Shown piece after piece: positions 5,589 through 7,524 of a DNA stretch of 7,524 nucleotides. The stretch covers positions 4,665 through 12,188 of the forward strand of contig JAOZUV010000032.1 of the NCBI GenBank assembly GCA_029938505.1, read 5' to 3'. How positions within the stretch are numbered: the first letter of the stretch is position 1; each line of letters begins with the position of its first letter. Made by a program: the position numbers and the translations under genes. The notes beneath the pieces are model-generated. The model did not search any database. It was not told the origin of the DNA and saw nothing but the letters and a program-made list of their open reading frames with translations. Origin of the DNA: Bacteroidales bacterium. Lineage in GTDB: Bacteria; Bacteroidota; Bacteroidia; Bacteroidales; GCA-2711565.

Positions 5589-7445
5589 TTAAAAACCTGA
5601 TAAAAAATCAAATAGTGTGTTGTCTGCATTTAGATTGAATTTCTTTCTTAAGCGATTTCTGGCCGATTCGATACTACGTAATTCTCTGAAAATAATAGAT
5701 GCAATGTCTTTATTAGATAGTCCAAGTTTAATAAGAGCACACAACTTTAGTTCGTTTTGTGTGAGTTTTGGAAAGCTCTCGTAAATTTTTTTATAAAAGG
5801 AAGGATGTACTTCTTCGAAGAATAAACGGAATTCTTCCCAATTATTCCCCGATGTAAATTGACGTAAGTCGTTTATTACTGTTTGAATATGTTTGCGCTT
5901 TGACGATTCGTATGATTTGAAGGTAAGTAAAACACTTTGCAGTTCCTTAATGGTTTTTAAAATATATTGGTTGTAATGTGATAGTTGTAACGTAGTTGAA
6001 GTGAGTTGACGGTTTCTGTATTCTATTTCTTTAGTTAGTTCATTCTCATTTTGCAATAAAATTTGTTTTTCTTGTTGAATTAATTCTTCATTAATATCGG
6101 CATTTTTATTAAGTATTTTGAACTCTCTTTTTCTGCTCCTTAATAGTAATACGAAAAGGGTTAGGGTAATCAATAAAATTGATGATATACCTATAAACCA
6201 TATAATGTTTTGTGTTGTTTTCGTTTTTTCGAATGTTAATTTTTGTTTTAGGAGACTGTTCTCCAATTCAATTTCATATATGTTATTTAAGTTATTAATT
6301 AAACTAGAAGTTTGCTGATTATTTATATGATCGATAGAATCACGAACACTTTTATGTTTTAAAGAGTAGCTATAGGCTAATTCAAAATTATTATTAGTCT
6401 CATAATGTTTATATGCAATTTTATATGCTAATTGTTTGTAATAGGGGTTTTCTGTGTTTTTTAAGAGAATAAAAACATTTTCTAAATACTTTGAACTAGA
6501 ATCATTCATATCTAGTTTATCAAATATTTCAATATTATTTGCATATAAATAAAGTTGCCTCGTTTTCGTATGAGAATATACTTTAGCTAAATCAATATAA
6601 TGTAAAGCTTCTCTCAATTTATTCGTCTTAATATAAACATCACTAAGGTTAATGTAGATTGTAGCTAAAGCTGTAGAATCTTCTTTCGTATCCAATTGGT
6701 TCAATGCTTTATAATAGTAATCCAATGCTGCCGAGTAATTTTCTTGATATATATATATCACAGCAAAACTATTATAGTCCCAAAAGAGATTTTTTTTAAG
6801 TTTCAGCTGTTGGTTAATATTTATTGAAGCATTAATATATTTTTTTGCTTTTGAAAAATCACCTCTATCAATATATATTGAGCCAATATTATTTAAGGCA
6901 TAGGCCATTCCATTTTGGTCGTTTTGGGTTTTCGAAATATTAAATGCATCGTTTAAATAACCTAATGCTTTTACCCACATTCTCATTTCACTATAGATTC
7001 TGCCAGTATTTAGCTTGATATTAGCGAATATCAAATAATCCTCTTTTTTCTCAATTTTTTTTGTCTGGAAGTATGAATGCATATATGAGAATAGTATCAG
7101 AGCATCAGCATATTGAGCATTGTCTCTTAAATCTTTTCCAAATTTAATGAGTGCATTGCAGCTATCGTATAAATTATCAATGATTTTATTTTGCTCTAAA
7201 TAAGATTCTAATAATAGTTGGGTTTTAGAACTTTGTTGATTTTTCTCTAAAGACTTGTGTAATGCATTATAAACATCAGAAAGAGAAGAGAATGTCGGAG
7301 GTTGATATTTATTGGAATCGATAAGAAATTTTCCAGATTGATCTTTATATAGTTCAGAATCTATTTGCGATAATAAAATAATCGGTGTAAAAAGCAATGA
7401 TAAACAAAAAAACAAACAAACTTTTCTTCTTCCCATTTTCTTCAT
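5589..7445 (-). CDS. TPR-transmembrane-LuxR-type HTH regulator (one-component membrane regulator)
   Basis: This 618-residue protein starts with a basic N-terminus (MKKMGRRK) and a hydrophobic core to about residue 26, a signal peptide or first membrane helix. TPR-like repeats occupy about 95-370; the clearest run is 140-293, with units such as YALNNIGSIYIDRGDFSKAK (182-201) and NLSDVYIKTNKLREALHYID (266-285). A single membrane helix lies at about 414-436 (IIWFIGISSILLITLTLFVLLL), followed by basic RSRKR and a coiled coil (445-510). The C-terminus (560-612) is a LuxR/GerE-like HTH with LTQNELKLCALIKLGLSNKDIA and SIESARNRLRKKF. The family-typical EEFRLFFEEVHPSFY lies just before it (537-551). 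The predicted topology puts the TPRs in the periplasm and the HTH in the cytoplasm. An alternative ATG at codon 4 is possible; the upstream one gives the better n-region. Targets and ligand are unknown. It lies 249 bases from the kinase and is probably a separate transcription unit. Confidence 0.85.
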   Translation of the reverse strand: MKKMGRRKVCLFFCLSLLFTPIILLSQIDSELYKDQSGKFLIDSNKYQPPTFSSLSDVYNALHKSLEKNQQSSKTQLLLESYLEQNKIIDNLYDSCNALIKFGKDLRDNAQYADALILFSYMHSYFQTKKIEKKEDYLIFANIKLNTGRIYSEMRMWVKALGYLNDAFNISKTQNDQNGMAYALNNIGSIYIDRGDFSKAKKYINASININQQLKLKKNLFWDYNSFAVIYIYQENYSAALDYYYKALNQLDTKEDSTALATIYINLSDVYIKTNKLREALHYIDLAKVYSHTKTRQLYLYANNIEIFDKLDMNDSSSKYLENVFILLKNTENPYYKQLAYKIAYKHYETNNNFELAYSYSLKHKSVRDSIDHINNQQTSSLINNLNNIYEIELENSLLKQKLTFEKTKTTQNIIWFIGISSILLITLTLFVLLLRSRKREFKILNKNADINEELIQQEKQILLQNENELTKEIEYRNRQLTSTTLQLSHYNQYILKTIKELQSVLLTFKSYESSKRKHIQTVINDLRQFTSGNNWEEFRLFFEEVHPSFYKKIYESFPKLTQNELKLCALIKLGLSNKDIASIIFRELRSIESARNRLRKKFNLNADNTLFDFLSGF

Positions 7446-7524
7446 CGAATTGTAAAAAGTATAAATAAATTGTAAGGTTTATTTATAATCCATTGCTGTA
7501 AAAGTAAATACCATTAGGTGTTTT

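Noticed and set aside
6118..6318. Plus-strand open frame of 66 codons
   Set aside because: It is antisense to the membrane helix and coiled-coil region of the TPR-HTH gene, with no independent support.
7446..7524. Promoter or gene upstream of the TPR-HTH start
   Set aside because: Only 79 bases are visible. A TACTTTTT-like box near the ATG lacks a partner -33 element, and no coding frame can be judged.

Overview
The window is AT-rich (roughly 70% by eye) and every gene supported in it lies on the minus strand, so transcription runs from high to low coordinates. The likely source is a member of the Bacteroidota. This rests on the AT-rich coding style, the lack of Shine-Dalgarno-like sequences before the starts, and a TPR / single-membrane-helix / LuxR-type HTH protein of a kind typical of that phylum. 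No taxonomic marker gene is present, so the assignment is an inference.

In order of transcription the layout is as follows. (1) 7445-5589: a secreted or anchored TPR protein with one internal membrane helix, a coiled coil and a C-terminal LuxR-like HTH, which looks like a one-component transmembrane regulator. (2) A 249-base gap (5588-5340) with no gene, two inverted repeats and no convincing promoter match. (3) 5339-2304: a large soluble hybrid histidine kinase (divergent GAF-like, PAS, GAF, PAS, HisKA, HATPase_c, REC). (4) 2253-1771: a single-domain CheW. (5) 1761-292: a CheR methyltransferase with a basic linker and C-terminal TPRs. (6) 262 to the window edge: the N-terminal 87 residues of a second CheW-type protein, cut off by the window.

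The last four genes are spaced 50, 9 and 29 bases apart and look like one operon. CheW, CheR-TPR, CheW is the gene order wspB-wspC-wspD of Wsp/ACF-type (alternative cellular function) chemosensory systems. In the pseudomonad wsp operon those genes are preceded by an MCP (wspA) and followed by a CheA-REC hybrid, CheB and an output protein. Here a soluble PAS/GAF hybrid histidine kinase stands in the upstream slot, and the predicted CheA and CheB (and MCP) would lie beyond position 1. A reasonable model is a chemosensory-type array controlling something other than swimming, such as gliding, surface attachment or development, with the hybrid kinase as an extra input or cross-talking branch. The window itself does not prove any output.

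Several residues that are usually conserved are changed: the Arg of the CheW NLRG motif is Ala, and the Asn of the CheR CRN motif is His. These are reported as findings because they bear on how this array is assembled and regulated.
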